A stretch of 50,503 nucleotides of DNA from DASPJR01 sp035628505 (lineage in GTDB: Bacteria > Planctomycetota > SZUA-567 > H5-PLA8): the NCBI GenBank assembly GCA_035628505.1, contig DASPJR010000008.1:1-50503 (forward strand), written 5' to 3'. This document shows positions 8,357 to 16,462 of the stretch, piece by piece. The notes below the pieces were generated by a model. It did not search any database, was not told the DNA's origin, and saw nothing but the letters and a program-made list of their open reading frames with translations. The translations under genes were made by a program, and so were the position numbers. Position 1 is the first letter of the stretch. Every line of letters begins with the position of its first letter.

Positions 8357-9232
8357 TCAGTTCCCGGCAAGTTCCGCTTCGTCGATGCGTTTGCAGCATT
8401 CGAAGATGATCTGCATCATCGGATCGTTGACGTTGCGCGCAGCCGCCGGCGCGCCCGTGCTCATCGTGAAACGAAAGCTGCCTGCATGCTCGCGCGCACA
8501 GACATAAATGGCCGGTGGTCCTTTGCGGTCGCCGCACTCGGCATAGGTGATCTGACCTTGATCGAACAGCATGCGCCCCTGGTTGCGTTTGCCTTTCACC
8601 AGCAGTTCGCCGCTTTTCTGATTCGTGTGCAGGTACTGCAGAATCTGTGCAAGGTTCTGATCGGCGAGGCTTCCGGCGAGCGTGGCTTCGACCATGTTGG
8701 ACGCTTCATTTGACTGCACATTTGATTGCGCGCCAATCGGAGCCACACGCTGGGTCGTCGTCACGTCCGGCTGCGTATCACGCGGCAGCAGGGCCTGCGG
8801 CAGGGGCTGCGCCGCCGGCTGGGGAGAGACTTCGATGAACTTGCCGTTTTTGTAGATCAGCCCGTCTTTGACGGTCTCCTGAGTTGCCACGCGCGCGCCG
8901 AACGCTCGCGGCTCGGCATTGGGCTGATTGGTAACGAATGAAAACAGCTTTCCGCCGATGCGAATGGTGTCGTTATTCGAAAGTACAACTTTGTCGTGAG
9001 CCAGCAGCCGCGTGCCGTTCAGATACGTGCCATTGGATGAGCCCAGATCCATGACGCACACTTTGCCCATGGTTGTGCAGTCGATCAGCGCGTGCTGGCG
9101 GCTGACCAGGACGTCCGGAACATTGATCATGTTCTGGCTGTCGCGGCCGACTGTCAGCACGTCGCCCACGTAAATTGCGAGCGGCCGCGCTCCGGTGCCG
9201 AGGAGAAAACCAATAAGCTGCCGTGTCTGCAT
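8357..9232 (-). CDS. FHA domain + DUF4388 domain protein
   Basis: A 291-residue cytosolic protein. The N-terminal FHA domain (about 20-100) shows the phosphothreonine-binding hallmarks GRDSQN (29-34), VSRQHA (43-48) and GSSNGTYLNG (64-73). After a Pro/Gln-rich linker, a DUF4388/PATAN-type domain (about 184-285) begins LAGSLADQNLAQILQYLH and contains GELLVKGK, then GRMLFDQGQITYAE. The pairing is common in Planctomycetota and Myxococcota and suggests a signalling adaptor that reads Ser/Thr phosphorylation, although no kinase is visible nearby. AAGGA before the ATG supports the start. Confidence 0.9.
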   Translation of the reverse strand: MQTRQLIGFLLGTGARPLAIYVGDVLTVGRDSQNMINVPDVLVSRQHALIDCTTMGKVCVMDLGSSNGTYLNGTRLLAHDKVVLSNNDTIRIGGKLFSFVTNQPNAEPRAFGARVATQETVKDGLIYKNGKFIEVSPQPAAQPLPQALLPRDTQPDVTTTQRVAPIGAQSNVQSNEASNMVEATLAGSLADQNLAQILQYLHTNQKSGELLVKGKRNQGRMLFDQGQITYAECGDRKGPPAIYVCAREHAGSFRFTMSTGAPAAARNVNDPMMQIIFECCKRIDEAELAGN

Positions 9233-9264
9233 AGATTCCTTATAGCCGCAAGGACCGTCTCCAA

Positions 9265-12200
9265 CTAGTGGCTCTGCGCATGGCCGTGTTCATGCGAGTG
9301 CTTATGCTCCCCCGGCTCATTGTGTCCACCGTGGCTGTCTTCAGGATGACTGGCGTGCTCGCCGTGATCCTGTCCGTGTTCCTCGTGATCGGCTGCGACT
9401 TCATGCGTTTCGTCGTGCTCTGTGCCTGTGGCGCTTGCGCCATCGTGGTGATCGTGGTCCGCATGAGCGTCGCCTTCGACAGCCGCATGCGGCTCCTCGT
9501 GATGCACCGGCTGCGGCGCCGACTCGAATTTGTCCCAGGAATCGTCGCGTGGTTGTGCATCCGCATAGCCGTACGCGGCTGCAAGGATCTGCACGGGATG
9601 CAGGGATGTTTTGCTCGAGCCATGTTCCATCTGGCATTTGCAGCTGGCCTGCTCCGTCAATCCATACTGGATGGCGTTCTTCTCATCGGCTAATTCCTGG
9701 AAGAGGCCTTTGCCGATGTACATGGATTCGTCGTAATTTTTGCGGATGAGGCCCCAGTTGCCCGGATTGCCGCAGCAGCCCTGGTTGATCTGCATGATCT
9801 TCACGCCGGGCACATGCTTGAGAATTTCAACCGCCGGCGTGCCGATATGCAGCGCTTTGTGGTGGCACGCCTGGTGGTAGCCGAACACGGCTTCCACTGG
9901 CTGGAAATCGATTTTCATCTTTTTGCAGCGATAGAGTTCCAGCAGGAAATCGCCGATGTCGCGCGCGTGCCGCGCTACGGCACGTGTTTCAGGCGTGTCC
10001 ACATACGAGAGCACGTCCTCCTGAAGCGACATGCAGGTCGAGGCATCCAGCGTGAGAATCGGCATGCCTTTGAACGCATAGGGGGACAGCGCCTTGCCAA
10101 TTGCCGTTCCGTTTGCGCGCGCTTCCAGCACGGCACCATTCATGAGAGCCGAAAGGTTCACCGGCGGCGCGTCGGGGATCTCTACCTCGATGTTGTTGTG
10201 TTCGAGTACGTTTATCGCGGCCTGAGCAATTTCGGGATGGCTGTAGCGCGAGTAGAGATCCAGATAGAGCACGACGCGCGGGCGGTCCGAAGTCGCAGAC
10301 GAAACAAGGCTCTTGCGGAACTTCCATGGGCGGATGCGCGCAATATTCCGTCGGCGGTCGAGACCGGTTACCTTCTCCAGCAGGAAGCGGTACGGCGCAA
10401 ATTCATTGATCATGTTCACCAATGGCGCGACATACTGCCCCACGCGGCAGACTCGGTCGCACTGCATCAGCACCCATTTGTCGATGCTGATGCCGTGCGC
10501 CTGGTGATAGCGCGCTTTGGCTTCGAGAACGATCTTGGGGATGTTCACGTGCGACGGACAGCCGTCATGGCAGAGCTTGCAGTTGTAGCACGTATCCATG
10601 ATCTCAAGAACTTCGTCACTGCTGAAGGTGCCCTGCTTCTGCCTTCCGGTCATCAGCCGCCGCAGCACGTTGGCTTTCGCCCGAGGCGAGGCGTCTTCGA
10701 TGCGCTCGAACTTGAAGCGCGGGCACATGTCCTCTTCAGGGCCAGTCGTCTTGCAGTGCGCACAGCCATTGCAGCGCTCGGTCTCGTCCGCCATCTCAGT
10801 GCCGGCCCAGTTCAGCGGCGAGCGGCCGTGGTACTTGACGTCATGCGGATTGGTCGCGAAGCCTTCGACGGTCATCTCCGTGCGCACCGACGTCTGCGAC
10901 TTGAACATGCGCCAGTTGACAGCCTGCGTCGGATTGATGGACCAGTTCTTCGGCTTTTCACCCGTGCTGAAACGGTAGTTCTCGCCGAAGCGTAGATTCT
11001 TCAGCATCAAGTGCGCATCTTTGGTGATCTTCTTGTTCGGATTCAGCAGACCCGACGGATCGAAGAGCTCTTTGATTTCCTTATAGACGGCGTAAAGATC
11101 CTTGCCCGCCTGCTTCTCAATCCATTGCGAGCGCACCAGGCCATCGCTGTGCTCGCCGGAGATCGTGCCACCGCATTCCCAGGCAGCCGCATGTACTTCG
11201 CCCGCAACTTTCTCCAGCAAATCGAGGTGTTCCTTGCGCCGAAGATCCATGAACGGACGCAGATGCACTTCGCCGCTTCCGGCATGTGCGTACGCCGTCC
11301 ATTCAAGCTTGTACTTGGCGAAGATAACCCCAGCCTTTTCGATATAAGTTGCGAGCTTCTCCACCGGCACTGCGGCATCTTCGACAAAAGGCACCGGCTG
11401 CAGATTGTCTTTGCGGCGGAAGAGCAGCGGCGTGGCGGCCGCGCGAATAGCCCAGATGTCTTCCTGATCCTTGATTTCTGGAACGAGCTTCAGGCTCTGA
11501 TGCGTGACGCCTTGCAGCTTCGCCTTTAAACTCTCGAGCAGCGCCTCGACAGCGGTTTCGTCCGCGGCTTCATATTCGACAGCCAGCAGCGCGCCTGCAT
11601 CCTGCGGCAGCAGGTGGCTGAGCTCCGGTTTAGCCTGACGGCCGAGTTCAATGAGTTTCTGATCCAGCAGTTCGCAGGCGATCGGATTGGTCTGGCGAAT
11701 CAGCGGGGCGGCTTTGGCGGCATCGACCAGCGAAGCAAAGTAAACAATGCACACGCCGTACGCGCCCGAAATGGGCTCAACTTTCAACACCGCTTCGCTG
11801 ACGACTCCGAGCGTTCCCTGGCTTCCGCAGAGCAGCTTCGGAAGATCGTAGACGCCATCCTGGAGCACGCCGTCGAGCAGATAGCCGCACGCGTTGCGCT
11901 CGCTCTTGGGCTTCTTCGCCGCAATCACCGCAGCGTTGTTCTGCAGAATGCCAGGCAGTTCGCGGTGAATGCGCCCGCTGAAACCTTCTTCCTTCTTTTT
12001 GTCTTCGTAATCTTTGTTGTCGAGCCGCGTCGGATTGGCGAGTGTGACGGTGCCGTCCATCAGGCACAGCCGCGCAGCAACCAGATTCTGCCGCGTGTCC
12101 CCAAAGCGCAGCGAGCGCGCTCCGGACGCGTTATTGGCAATCATGCCGCCGATCGTACAGCGGCTACCGCTCGACGGATCAGGACCGAAGCGATATCCGT

Positions 12201-12591
12201 AGGGCTTCAGTGCGCGATTCAGACTATCGAGGACAAGACCGGTCTGTACCGTGACCGTGTTGTGTTCTTTGTCCAGCTCAACGATGCGGTTCATGTGAAC
12301 CGTCAGGTCCATGATGATCGCCTGGCCGAGCGACTCGCCGCCGAGACCGGATCCGCCGCCGCGCGCGATGACCGCTACGCCATTCTTCTGAGCAAACCAG
12401 AGGCAGCCACGCACGTCCAGCTCGTCCATCGGATAGCAGACGAGAATCGGTTCGATTTCATAAATCGAGGCGTCTGTTGCGTACAGGCTGCGCGTGAACG
12501 GATCGGAGAGGATTTCGCCTTTGAAGACCTCGCTCAAGGCTTTGGCGAGTGTCGTCGAGGAACGGTCGAGTACTTCTTGCGTCGCTGCCAT
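9265..12591 (-). CDS. FAD-linked oxidase / Fe-S (CCG) fusion protein, GlcD-GlcF-like, with histidine-rich tail
   Basis: A 1108-residue fusion. Residues 1-520 form an FAD-binding PCMH domain plus FAD-oxidase C-terminal domain like GlcD or D-lactate dehydrogenase (ARGGGSGLGG, PDPSSGSRCTIGGMIANN, HAGSGEVHLRPF, GTISGEHSDG). Residues about 590-690 carry two 4Fe-4S motifs (CNGCAHC...CP and CYNCKLCHDGCP). Residues about 780-1010 carry a CCG cysteine-rich region (CHHKALHIGT, then NQGCCGNPG). Such enzymes oxidise 2-hydroxyacids such as glycolate or D-lactate and pass electrons to quinone. The last roughly 78 residues are a His/Asp/Glu-rich tail with about 22 His. The ATG at 12591 has AGGAG 11 bases upstream; a GTG four codons earlier sits too close to it. 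Confidence 0.9.
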   Translation of the reverse strand: MAATQEVLDRSSTTLAKALSEVFKGEILSDPFTRSLYATDASIYEIEPILVCYPMDELDVRGCLWFAQKNGVAVIARGGGSGLGGESLGQAIIMDLTVHMNRIVELDKEHNTVTVQTGLVLDSLNRALKPYGYRFGPDPSSGSRCTIGGMIANNASGARSLRFGDTRQNLVAARLCLMDGTVTLANPTRLDNKDYEDKKKEEGFSGRIHRELPGILQNNAAVIAAKKPKSERNACGYLLDGVLQDGVYDLPKLLCGSQGTLGVVSEAVLKVEPISGAYGVCIVYFASLVDAAKAAPLIRQTNPIACELLDQKLIELGRQAKPELSHLLPQDAGALLAVEYEAADETAVEALLESLKAKLQGVTHQSLKLVPEIKDQEDIWAIRAAATPLLFRRKDNLQPVPFVEDAAVPVEKLATYIEKAGVIFAKYKLEWTAYAHAGSGEVHLRPFMDLRRKEHLDLLEKVAGEVHAAAWECGGTISGEHSDGLVRSQWIEKQAGKDLYAVYKEIKELFDPSGLLNPNKKITKDAHLMLKNLRFGENYRFSTGEKPKNWSINPTQAVNWRMFKSQTSVRTEMTVEGFATNPHDVKYHGRSPLNWAGTEMADETERCNGCAHCKTTGPEEDMCPRFKFERIEDASPRAKANVLRRLMTGRQKQGTFSSDEVLEIMDTCYNCKLCHDGCPSHVNIPKIVLEAKARYHQAHGISIDKWVLMQCDRVCRVGQYVAPLVNMINEFAPYRFLLEKVTGLDRRRNIARIRPWKFRKSLVSSATSDRPRVVLYLDLYSRYSHPEIAQAAINVLEHNNIEVEIPDAPPVNLSALMNGAVLEARANGTAIGKALSPYAFKGMPILTLDASTCMSLQEDVLSYVDTPETRAVARHARDIGDFLLELYRCKKMKIDFQPVEAVFGYHQACHHKALHIGTPAVEILKHVPGVKIMQINQGCCGNPGNWGLIRKNYDESMYIGKGLFQELADEKNAIQYGLTEQASCKCQMEHGSSKTSLHPVQILAAAYGYADAQPRDDSWDKFESAPQPVHHEEPHAAVEGDAHADHDHHDGASATGTEHDETHEVAADHEEHGQDHGEHASHPEDSHGGHNEPGEHKHSHEHGHAQSH

Positions 12592-12606
12592 GCTTACTTT
12601 CACTCC

Positions 12607-12640
12607 TGGAAATTCGAAATTCGAATTTCGAAATCTAAAA
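12607..12640. repeat. AATTCG/CGAATT low-complexity palindromic linker
   Basis: Alternating aaattcgaaattcg and cgaatttcgaaat, self-complementary, sitting between the gmhB-like gene and the oxidoreductase. The same linker type recurs at 38669-38815. Confidence 0.6.
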
Positions 12641-12669
12641 ACAAATTCAAAGCACGAAGACAGAATGCT

Positions 12670-13263
12670 CTAAACCTTCGCCTCCACATTCTTCATGCAT
12701 TTCAAGATCAGGTCTACCGATTCCGCCAGCGTCTTGAACATATAATCCGGAACGTGCGCGGGTTTCAGGTTCTCTTTGCGAGGCAGCGCTTCGCGGCACA
12801 GGATTGTCGTGCAGCCCGCTGAGCGGCCCATTTCAATGTCTCGGCCCGAATCGCCGATCATGTAACTCTGCGCCGCGTTCAAGCCGTGCTCGGCGCAGGC
12901 GCGCTGAATCATATCGGGCGACGGTTTGCGGCAGACGCAGCCGGCGTCCGGATGATGCGAGCAATAGTAGATGGCGTCGATCGCGGAGTCGCCAAGCTGC
13001 TGCTGCATGCGAGCGTGGATCTCGTGCAGGTCCTCCAGCGACATCAGCCCCCGCCCCACGCCGCTCTGGTTGGTAATCAACGCCAGGAAGAATCCCGCTT
13101 CGCGCAGGCGGCGGAGCTGTACAGCGACGCCGGGCATCAGCGTGAACATCTTCCAGGAGAGGACGAACTGTCCAGGCCCTGGAAACACGTTGACCACGCC
13201 ATCGCGATCTAAAAAAACGGCCGGCCGCAGACTCACGGATGCAAACCCCTTGGCGCGAAGCAT
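12670..13263 (-). CDS. D-glycero-D-manno-heptose 1,7-bisphosphate 7-phosphatase-like HAD phosphatase
   Basis: About 197 residues of the HisB-N/GmhB class. Visible are the HAD nucleophile motif FLDRDGVVN, motif II in LITNQSGVGRG, the zinc-binding loop YCSHHPDAGCVCRKP (the Cys/His set typical of GmhB) and motif III/IV GDSGRDIEMG. GmhB removes the 7-phosphate during ADP-heptose synthesis for lipopolysaccharide core, so this fits a Gram-negative type envelope. The frame stays open to 13344. The ATG at 13263 is chosen because it leaves a family-like N-terminus, but the ribosome site is weak and ATG 13308 is possible. It could act on a related sugar bisphosphate. Confidence 0.85.
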   Translation of the reverse strand: MLRAKGFASVSLRPAVFLDRDGVVNVFPGPGQFVLSWKMFTLMPGVAVQLRRLREAGFFLALITNQSGVGRGLMSLEDLHEIHARMQQQLGDSAIDAIYYCSHHPDAGCVCRKPSPDMIQRACAEHGLNAAQSYMIGDSGRDIEMGRSAGCTTILCREALPRKENLKPAHVPDYMFKTLAESVDLILKCMKNVEAKV

Positions 13264-13438
13264 TTTGCCCGCTGGTGCCTTCAATCCTCTATAGAGTAAG
13301 CTTCGCATGTGCGGACGCAAGCAACTGTGATAGGCGGATGCCAAGGGAATTGGCTTTCGTTATGCTCTTTTGCAGCAAAACGAGCCGACAGGCGTCTATA
13401 CCTGTGGAAGAGCCGTACACATTGAAGGGGATTCCCAC

Positions 13439-13993
13439 ATGCTCAATCGGACTTACCGGCACCTGATGGCAGCAGCCGTGGCGCTCAGCCTGTGCGCCGG
13501 CGGTGCTTTTTCGGGCGAAAAAGGCAATAAGAGCGAGCGCGGCGAGCGTAACGGCAAGCTGGGTGGAACGCCGATGATCGATCATGTGCTCAAGCATGAG
13601 AAAGAGCTGGCGCTCACCGCTGAGCAGAAGAAGAAGTTTGAAGCCTTGAAAGATAAAGCCGAAGCGCTCCAAGAAAAGATGCGCAAAGATCCCGAAGCGC
13701 GCGAGCTCTTCAAAGAAGTCGCTCAGGCCCGCAAATCCGGAAACGAAGAGAAGCTCCGCGAACTGCAGACAAAAGTAAAGGAACTGGCCGCGCGCAAAGG
13801 CAGCTCCGAAGAGATCACCGGCGAAGGTCTGCGCCTGCTTACACCGGAACAGATGGCCAAGCTGAAAGATCTGCGAGACGAAGGACCGATGGCCATGCGC
13901 GATGGAAAAGACGGCGGCAAGAAAGCCGCAAGCGCCGGAACCAAGCCGGATCCGAGCAAAGGCGCGCCATCACTGTACGACAACGAAAAGTAA
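13439..13993 (+). CDS. Secreted LTxxQ-motif (Spy/CpxP-like) helical protein
   Basis: A 184-residue protein with a signal peptide (about residues 1-23, ending near GGAFSGEK). The mature chain is almost wholly charged alpha-helix and has two LTxxQ motifs (LTAEQKKKFEAL and LTPEQMAKLKDL), the hallmark of the Spy/CpxP periplasmic chaperone-like family. Between them is a coiled-coil-like region rich in Lys and Glu. The family binds unfolded proteins or metal-stress sensors; the function here is inferred only from the motif. GAAGGGG about 8 bases before ATG 13439 decides the start; the 23-codon extension upstream lacks such a site. A terminator follows at 14021. Confidence 0.75.
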   Translation: MLNRTYRHLMAAAVALSLCAGGAFSGEKGNKSERGERNGKLGGTPMIDHVLKHEKELALTAEQKKKFEALKDKAEALQEKMRKDPEARELFKEVAQARKSGNEEKLRELQTKVKELAARKGSSEEITGEGLRLLTPEQMAKLKDLRDEGPMAMRDGKDGGKKAASAGTKPDPSKGAPSLYDNEK

Positions 13994-14020
13994 AAGCCGG
14001 CCGTTATGGCTTTAAGGAGA

Positions 14021-14050
14021 AGCACGCTATCATGCGTGCTTTTCTTTTTT
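14021..14050 (+). terminator. Intrinsic terminator after the LTxxQ gene
   Basis: Stem AGCACGC (14021-14027) / GCGTGCT (14034-14040) with a six-base loop, followed by tttctttttt on the plus strand. Confidence 0.85.
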
Positions 14051-14092
14051 GTGCCGCTTTACGCAGTCAACCGTGAGGCGTAGTTTTTAAGC

Positions 14093-14662
14093 ATGAAGCT
14101 GCCGCCAGATCTGCTCGTGCGCGCGTATGCCGCCGGCGTTTTTCCGATGCCCGATGAACGCGGCGTCATCGGCTGGTACCAACCCGACCCGCGCGCAATC
14201 CTGCCGCTCGAGCAGTTCCACGCCTCGCGTTCGCTGCAGCGCAAGCTCAGGAAGAACATCTTCGATGTGACTTTCGATAAGGATTTTCTGGGCGTGATGC
14301 AGGGCTGCGCGGAGCGGCCGTCGACGTGGATTACGGAGGATTTCTACGAAGGCTATTGCGCGCTGCACCACTTGGGCCTGGCGCATTCAGTCGAAGTATG
14401 GCAAGACGGCAAGCTTGTCGGCGGAACGTACGGCGTGCAGCTGGGCGGGGCGTTTTTTGCCGAATCCAAGTTCCACCGCGTCACGGACGCATCCAAAGTC
14501 GCGCTCGCCAAACTCGTTGAGCACCTACGCGAGAAGAACTTCGGCTTGCTGGAAGTTCAATTTCTCACTGAGCACCTCGCCCAGTTTGGTGTGATCGAAG
14601 TACCGCACAAAGAGTACATGAAGCTTTTGAAGGCCGCGCTGAAACGGAGCTGTTCATTCTGA
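14093..14662 (+). CDS. aat: Leucyl/phenylalanyl-tRNA--protein transferase
   Basis: A 189-residue enzyme that adds Leu or Phe from aminoacyl-tRNA to N-terminal Lys or Arg of proteins, marking them for ClpS/ClpAP degradation (bacterial N-end rule). Family signatures are visible through the chain: AYAAGVFPMP near the N-terminus, WYQPDPRAILP, FHASRSLQRKLRK, TWITEDFYEGYCALHHLG, AHSVEVW, GGTYGVQLGGAFFAESKF and DASKVALAKLVEHL. It is slightly shorter than E. coli Aat (234), mainly at the N-terminus, as in many non-proteobacterial forms. It stands alone between two terminator-like regions. Confidence 0.95.
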   Translation: MKLPPDLLVRAYAAGVFPMPDERGVIGWYQPDPRAILPLEQFHASRSLQRKLRKNIFDVTFDKDFLGVMQGCAERPSTWITEDFYEGYCALHHLGLAHSVEVWQDGKLVGGTYGVQLGGAFFAESKFHRVTDASKVALAKLVEHLREKNFGLLEVQFLTEHLAQFGVIEVPHKEYMKLLKAALKRSCSF

Positions 14663-14688
14663 AGAGAAGGTCTGCGATTTGATGGGAG

Positions 14689-15510
14689 CTATTGGCCCTT
14701 GAGAAGGCGTTCGGCGAAACGCTTTTCGAGCTGCGGAATGGCCTGAATTTTTTTGAACGTGGTTTCAACGTCGTATGGAACGCGGCGGAACTGAACGGTG
14801 GTTCCGTCCCAGAGCACATAGCACGAATCTTTGTTCTTGTCGCGCGGCTGGCCCACGGCGCCGATGTTCACCAGCGTCTTCTTTCCTTTGGGCGGCGTGT
14901 AGCGCATATCCTCCAGCGCCGACGGTTTGATCCACTTGAAATCGTGCGTCGCAATACCCGGCCGGTGCGAGTGGCCAACGAATGACACCCAGTCGAAGTG
15001 CTCGAATATTTCCACGGCCTTTGGCGATGGACCGAAACCCATGTCCTGGAAATCTTCCTCAAGGACGTATTCCATGATCGGATCGCGCGGCGAGGCGTGG
15101 ACATACAGCACATCGCCTTCCTGCCGCGATGCCGAAAGGCTCTCCAGCCAGCGCCAGCGCGCCACCTTGCCCGGCAGGCTGAAGAACGTCGGCTGCATGC
15201 GCGAACGCTGCCAGGCAACAGCCTTGGCGGCGCCCTCGTTGAAACCGACGGCATGTGTCATGAAAATGGCAGCATCGTGGTTGCCGCACAGGCACCAATG
15301 CGTGATTTTACGGACGATCTTCAGGCATTCCGCCGGGTTGGGGCCGTAACCCACAACGTCGCCCAGGCAGACGATTTCTTCGACGCCCTGCTGCTTGATG
15401 TCAGCCAGAACAGCGGTGAGTGCTTCCAGGTTTCCGTGAATATCGCTGATAATGGCACGGAGCCTGGGTTTGCTCACACCGTTTCCGTTTGCGCCGTTGT
15501 GCAGACCCAT
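14689..15510 (-). CDS. Calcineurin-like metallophosphoesterase (YfcE/MJ0936 class)
   Basis: About 273 residues. The five metal-binding motifs of the superfamily are present: SDIHGN, LGDVVGYGPNP, CGNHD, a later His in YVHASPRDP and GHSHRPGI. The enzyme is a cytosolic phosphodiesterase or phosphatase with two metal ions; the VGYGPNPAEC segment is typical of the subgroup often annotated as diadenosine-tetraphosphatase-like, but the substrate is not decided by sequence. A TTG at 15558 extends the frame by 16 codons. The ATG at 15510 is chosen because the motif-bearing domain begins shortly after it, though its ribosome site is weak. Confidence 0.87.
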   Translation of the reverse strand: MGLHNGANGNGVSKPRLRAIISDIHGNLEALTAVLADIKQQGVEEIVCLGDVVGYGPNPAECLKIVRKITHWCLCGNHDAAIFMTHAVGFNEGAAKAVAWQRSRMQPTFFSLPGKVARWRWLESLSASRQEGDVLYVHASPRDPIMEYVLEEDFQDMGFGPSPKAVEIFEHFDWVSFVGHSHRPGIATHDFKWIKPSALEDMRYTPPKGKKTLVNIGAVGQPRDKNKDSCYVLWDGTTVQFRRVPYDVETTFKKIQAIPQLEKRFAERLLKGQ

Positions 15511-15592
15511 GTGTTGGTGACTGCCCTTTTCGCCCGAGTCAATCCGCAGATGCAACAACGTCCAGGGAACTGTTGAGCGCCCTGGGCGACAA

Positions 15593-15736
15593 TCACTCAG
15601 CCGGCTTTACGAAACGGACTTTGCGGCGGCCGTTCTTGCGTTCAACCACCCGCTTGAATCCAGCCGCAAGCTTGCGCTTGGCGCGCTTCTTACGCTTAAT
15701 ACGAATCTCAACACGCCGCTTTCGTTTGTCTGCCAC
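15593..15736 (-). CDS. Small highly basic protein, 47 residues
   Basis: A GTG start at 15736 preceded by AGGAG with five-base spacing opens a 47-codon frame ending in TGA at 15593. The product starts MADKRKRRVEIRIKRKKRA and continues KRKLAAGFKRVVERKNGRR before KVRFVKPAE; nearly half of its residues are Lys or Arg. An ATG five bases upstream (15741) is in another frame. Such composition suits a nucleic-acid- or ribosome-bound protein (compare bL34, bTHX and COX24-like proteins), but it matches none of them by eye. A 9-bp perfect inverted repeat and a weak promoter-like pair lie upstream. The strong ribosome site is the main evidence that it is translated. Confidence 0.6.
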   Translation of the reverse strand: MADKRKRRVEIRIKRKKRAKRKLAAGFKRVVERKNGRRKVRFVKPAE

Positions 15737-15815
15737 GTCATCTCCTCATGCCGGAATTCTCTGCCGCCCACCGGTGTGCAGGCGCAACAATCCCGAAAAA
15801 CAATGTTCAACACGA

Positions 15816-15875
15816 ATCCCGTTCCTGACGAACGGGATAAAAGTAAATATTCTACAGGGCTTGTGGAAGTTGCAA
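15816..15875 (-). promoter_or_regulatory. Weak promoter-like pair with an inverted repeat just downstream
   Basis: On the minus strand TTGCAA (15870-15875) and TAGAAT (15849-15854) are 15 bases apart. Immediately downstream is the perfect inverted repeat ATCCCGTTC/GAACGGGAT (15816-15838, five-base loop). They sit upstream of the small basic protein gene. The short spacing makes the promoter call tentative; the repeat could be an operator or an mRNA hairpin. Confidence 0.25.
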
Positions 15876-15978
15876 GCAGATTGTCTGGGAGGACGCGCTT
15901 GAGTCTGCTGAAGCCGCAGTTCGCGCGCCGGACTGCCGAGCCTGCTGGCTCGACAGCCACGCGGAACACAACGCGCTC

Positions 15979-16317
15979 TTAAACGTTCAGCGCATCTGAG
16001 AGGGCCTGCAGCGCCGCCGTCTTTGCGGCTTTCAGGCGGGACTCAACTTCGCGCACGACAATACGTTCAATTTCACTGCTCACGCCGTTATTCGTGCGGA
16101 AGTTCTTCGAACCCGCGGGACGTCCCGGTCCACGCCGGCGGCGCTTGCGTGTGCTGGGCGGCTGTCCAGGCTGGAAGTTGCCCTCGGCATCGATGTATCC
16201 AAGTTCATAGCCTGGCGCCGGCCGGCCACGCTTGCGCGGAGAGATCTCGCCGCTCTCGATGTGGCGCCGTGCGAGCGACAGCGGTACCTCTTTGCGCTTC
16301 CTCGTTCCCTTGGGCAT
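15979..16317 (-). CDS. AT-hook-like DNA-binding protein
   Basis: A 112-residue basic protein with two AT-hook-like cores, RKRGRPAPG (about 29-37) and RRGPGRPAGSKN (about 62-73), separated by YELGYIDAEGNFQPGQPP; the latter resembles the aromatic-glycine loop seen beside the hooks in some nucleoid proteins. The C-terminal 40 residues look helical and may dimerise (SEIERIVVREVESRLKAA). AT-hooks bind the minor groove of A/T tracts. AGAGGA about nine bases before ATG 16317 supports this start over 16344. The region directly upstream (16330-16440) is conspicuously AT-rich in an otherwise GC-rich window and would be a natural binding site, which is inference. Confidence 0.75.
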   Translation of the reverse strand: MPKGTRKRKEVPLSLARRHIESGEISPRKRGRPAPGYELGYIDAEGNFQPGQPPSTRKRRRRGPGRPAGSKNFRTNNGVSSEIERIVVREVESRLKAAKTAALQALSDALNV

Positions 16318-16344
16318 GGTATTGCATTCCTCTGAGCAGCTCAA

Positions 16345-16440
16345 CTTTTAACATCTAGACAACATAAACCACTGTACTGTAAATATAAATATTCATTCAT
16401 AACTTTCTACACACAAATTTATATTCTCAAAAATGAGAAA
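16345..16440. promoter_or_regulatory. AT-rich island upstream of the AT-hook gene
   Basis: About 95 bases of mostly A/T with runs such as gtaaatataaatattcatt, next to the start of the AT-hook gene. Probably its promoter or binding region; no clear -35/-10 pair with normal spacing was found. Confidence 0.4.
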
Positions 16441-16462
16441 AGAAATTGCACATGAGTCTTCG

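Noticed and set aside
11614..12822. 402-codon open frame opposite the FAD/Fe-S oxidoreductase (also 9814-10995)
   Set aside because: Antisense shadows of conserved domains, without ribosome sites or known motifs.
15607..15969. 120-codon frame overlapping the small basic gene in another register
   Set aside because: Mixed composition, no ribosome site at its start, and it runs across an inverted repeat; the AGGAG site fits the GTG at 15736 in the other frame.
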